From JAJDTQ01 sp965204235 (GTDB taxonomy: Bacteria; Desulfobacterota; Binatia; UBA9968; JAJDTQ01): a stretch of 64,000 nucleotides of DNA. Within the stretch, counting starts at the first letter, position 1; every line of letters starts with the position of its first letter. Positions 62,470 to 64,000 of this stretch are shown here, one piece after another. The stretch spans positions 1,240,001 to 1,304,000 of the forward strand of contig OZ241979.1 in NCBI GenBank assembly GCA_965204235.1, given 5' to 3'. Both the position numbers and the translations under genes were made by a program. The notes beneath the pieces were generated by a model that did no database searches, was not told the origin of the DNA, and saw only the letters and a program-made list of their open reading frames with translations.

Positions 62470-63399
62470 ATGCTCATCGATTGGCATTCGCACCACACCG
62501 CCCCGGAACTGGTGGACGCGTTTCGGCGGAAGACCGGGCAAGCGCCGAAAGTGGATCCCTGCGACTCGGCCGACTTCGAGAAGAGGCTCGCGGAGCTCGA
62601 CCGGGCGGGGATCGAGTTCCAACTGGTCTGCCAGGGGGCCAGCGAGGACGCGGACCGGCTCGACGCGGCCGACGCCATGGAGACGGCGCGCCTGTCCAAC
62701 GACGTGCTGGCGGAGCGCATCGCGGGGCATACCGACCGGTTCGGCGGCGTCACCGCGCTGTCGCTCAAGAACGTGCGGGAGTCGGTGGACGAGATCGAAC
62801 GCATGGCCTCCCGGGGCTTCCGGGCAGTGCTCATCTACCCGCGCGTGGACGGCGAGATGAAGGTGGACCTGCCGGAGCTCGATCCCGTCTTCGCCAAGGC
62901 GTCGGAGCTCGGGCTGCCGCTCTTCCTCCACGGCAGCGGGAGCGCCAAGGACCCCACGCTGGAGAGGCTGGAGGACGGCGGCGCCGGCGTTGCCTACAGC
63001 GTGCTGTCGGACGCGAGCGTGAACGAGTGCGTCATGCGCATGATCGCCAGCGGCCTGTTCGACCGTTACCCGAGCCTGAAGGTGGTGATACGCAGCGGCG
63101 GCGGGGGCATCCCCCTGCTGGTGCAGAGGATGTTCTGGAAGCACAAGGGGCCGGAGGGCGAGAAGCGGTACTCGGAGATCTTCCTGGAGCACTTCCTCAT
63201 CGACACCGCCAGCGTCCGGCCCAACGCGCTGCCCTTCCTGAGCGAAGTGATGGGCGACGGCGGCGTGGTCTTCGGCTCGGACTACTGCGGCGGCCTGGGG
63301 CCGCTCCACAAGGCGCTGGCGGTGGTGGACGCCCAGCCGAACGCGCCGGAGGTACGCTCCTCCACGGAGCGGACCTCCCGGGCCCTGCTGCGGCTCTGA
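62470..63399 (+). CDS. Amidohydrolase-2 family metal-dependent hydrolase
   Basis: This 309-residue TIM-barrel enzyme of the ACMSD-like amidohydrolase group carries the N-terminal metal motif WHSHH, a lysine/histidine core in LPLFLHGSGS and the late metal Asp in FGSDYCGG. Members catalyse decarboxylation or hydrolysis of ring acids or ring-fission products. GGAGG lies six bases before the ATG, and a strong promoter is upstream. Substrate unknown. Confidence 0.85.
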   Translation: MLIDWHSHHTAPELVDAFRRKTGQAPKVDPCDSADFEKRLAELDRAGIEFQLVCQGASEDADRLDAADAMETARLSNDVLAERIAGHTDRFGGVTALSLKNVRESVDEIERMASRGFRAVLIYPRVDGEMKVDLPELDPVFAKASELGLPLFLHGSGSAKDPTLERLEDGGAGVAYSVLSDASVNECVMRMIASGLFDRYPSLKVVIRSGGGGIPLLVQRMFWKHKGPEGEKRYSEIFLEHFLIDTASVRPNALPFLSEVMGDGGVVFGSDYCGGLGPLHKALAVVDAQPNAPEVRSSTERTSRALLRL

Positions 63400-63493
63400 G
63401 GGTTTGCCGCCTCGGGAAACTCCAGCCCGGGGGTACTGGTGTGCCCTGAAGTCTCGGTTGGCCTGCTGCGGCTCTTGGGGGTCCGCCGCCTCG

Positions 63494-63602
63494 GGAAACT
63501 CCGAACGGCGACTCCCGTTCATCCTGAGCGTAGCGAAGCGAAGTCGAAGGACGCGCTCTCCCGGTGGCGAGGAAACTCGAGGCGGAACCGTTCAGACGTT
63601 CC
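63494..63602 (+). repeat. 110-bp TIR element (copy H) with 4-bp target duplication
   Basis: Left end GGAAACTCCGA at 63494, right end GACGTTCC ending at 63602, flanked by CTCG on both sides (63490-63493 and 63603-63606). The right end supplies the last codons and stop of the gloA gene. Confidence 0.8.
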
Positions 63603-63990
63603 CTCGTTCCTTCCGGGTGGTGAGTTCGATCTTGTAGCCGTTGGGATCCTCGACGAACGCGATGACCCCGCCGCCGTGCTTCATGGGACCCGCGTCCCGG
63701 GTGACCTTCACCCCTTTCCTGCGCAGCTCGTCACAGGTCGCGTACACGTCGGGAACCCCGATGGCGATGTGGCCGAAGCCGTCTCCCAAGTCGTACTCGT
63801 GCGTGTCCCAGTTGTGGGTGAGCTCGATGACCGCGCCGTCGTCCTCGGACCCATAGCCCACGAAGCAGTTGGTGAAGCGGCCGGACTCGTAGTCCTTCTT
63901 CCTCAATAGCCGCATCCCCAACCCGTCGCAGTAGAAGGCGAGGCTTTCGTCCAGGTCCTTGACCCGTATCATGGTGTGAACGATCCTCAT
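63592..63990 (-). CDS. gloA: Glyoxalase I (lactoylglutathione lyase) family protein
   Basis: This 132-residue vicinal-oxygen-chelate protein has all four metal ligands of glyoxalase I, H5, E56, H74 and E122, and segments such as YCDGLGMRLLRKKDY and GFGHIAIGVPD. GloA converts the methylglyoxal-glutathione hemithioacetal to S-lactoylglutathione. The ATG has GGAG close upstream at the window edge. The last three residues and the stop lie within repeat copy H, so the insertion replaced the original C-terminus after KER; the active site is untouched. Confidence 0.9.
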   Translation of the reverse strand: MRIVHTMIRVKDLDESLAFYCDGLGMRLLRKKDYESGRFTNCFVGYGSEDDGAVIELTHNWDTHEYDLGDGFGHIAIGVPDVYATCDELRRKGVKVTRDAGPMKHGGGVIAFVEDPNGYKIELTTRKERGNV

Positions 63991-64000
63991 GCGGTTCTCC

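Overview
The window is GC-rich, gene-dense bacterial chromosome with no phage, plasmid or transposase genes. Its gene content suggests an uncultured high-GC lineage such as Tectomicrobia/Entotheonella-like, Rokubacteria or a deltaproteobacterial relative. The basis is a complete coenzyme F420 pathway in archaeal-style single-domain genes, a UbiD decarboxylase, a thiolase/DUF35 pair, amidohydrolases and many short palindromic repeats. That placement is an inference and is not proven by any marker gene here.

Layout. 1-13.3 kb: the tail of a membrane protein; two restriction-modification loci whose methyltransferases are intact but whose nuclease genes are broken (317-2705 and 11541-13302); and between them an SRPBCC protein, a membrane protein, an amidase, an MFS exporter, a UbiD-type decarboxylase and an F420:NADP reductase-like gene. 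13.6-18.5 kb: a minus-strand F420 operon, cofG-cofH-cofD-cofC-cofE, with a palindrome lying inside its candidate promoter. 18.9-21.4 kb: a CorC/HlyC-type membrane protein and hisC.

21.6-35.9 kb: a seven-gene minus-strand defence operon. In transcription order it encodes a SNF2-type helicase with a C-terminal DUF3883-like domain, a DUF1156 DNA methylase, an AAA_21 ATPase coupled to a DUF4276 TOPRIM-like protein, a DUF499 ATPase with an N-terminal HEPN-like domain, an AlbA_2/HATPase (Schlafen-like) protein and a ParA-type ATPase. The backbone matches the helicase-methylase-ATPase (Hma) class of predicted anti-phage systems, with a PARIS-like ATPase/TOPRIM pair embedded. 36.0-43.4 kb is housekeeping: clpB, the biotin operon bioF-bioA-bioD and larC.

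43.5-53.4 kb: a tRNA-Ala(CGC) gene followed by a second, tightly coupled minus-strand defence array. In transcription order it encodes a DUF262/DUF1524 nuclease, a small coupled ORF, an unrecognised protein, a PIN toxin, an internally deleted Schlafen-like paralogue, a HipA kinase without HipB, a second DUF1156 methylase, an unknown protein and a DUF1828 protein. The methylase and the Schlafen-like gene are paralogues of members of the first island. The methylase-HipA-Schlafen-DUF1828 operon is the best candidate here for an undescribed system. 53.7-64 kb: thiolase/DUF35 pair, SYLF lipoprotein-like gene, an SF1 helicase fused to a DUF559-like nuclease, an ArnT-like glycosyltransferase, an alpha/beta hydrolase with a Cys nucleophile, an amidohydrolase and gloA.

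Two kinds of repeat run through the window. One is a ~110-bp element with 11-bp terminal inverted repeats, four copies of which are flanked by 4-bp direct duplications, so it behaves like a MITE. The other is a set of G+C-rich palindromes inserted in frame inside both DUF1156 methylase genes.
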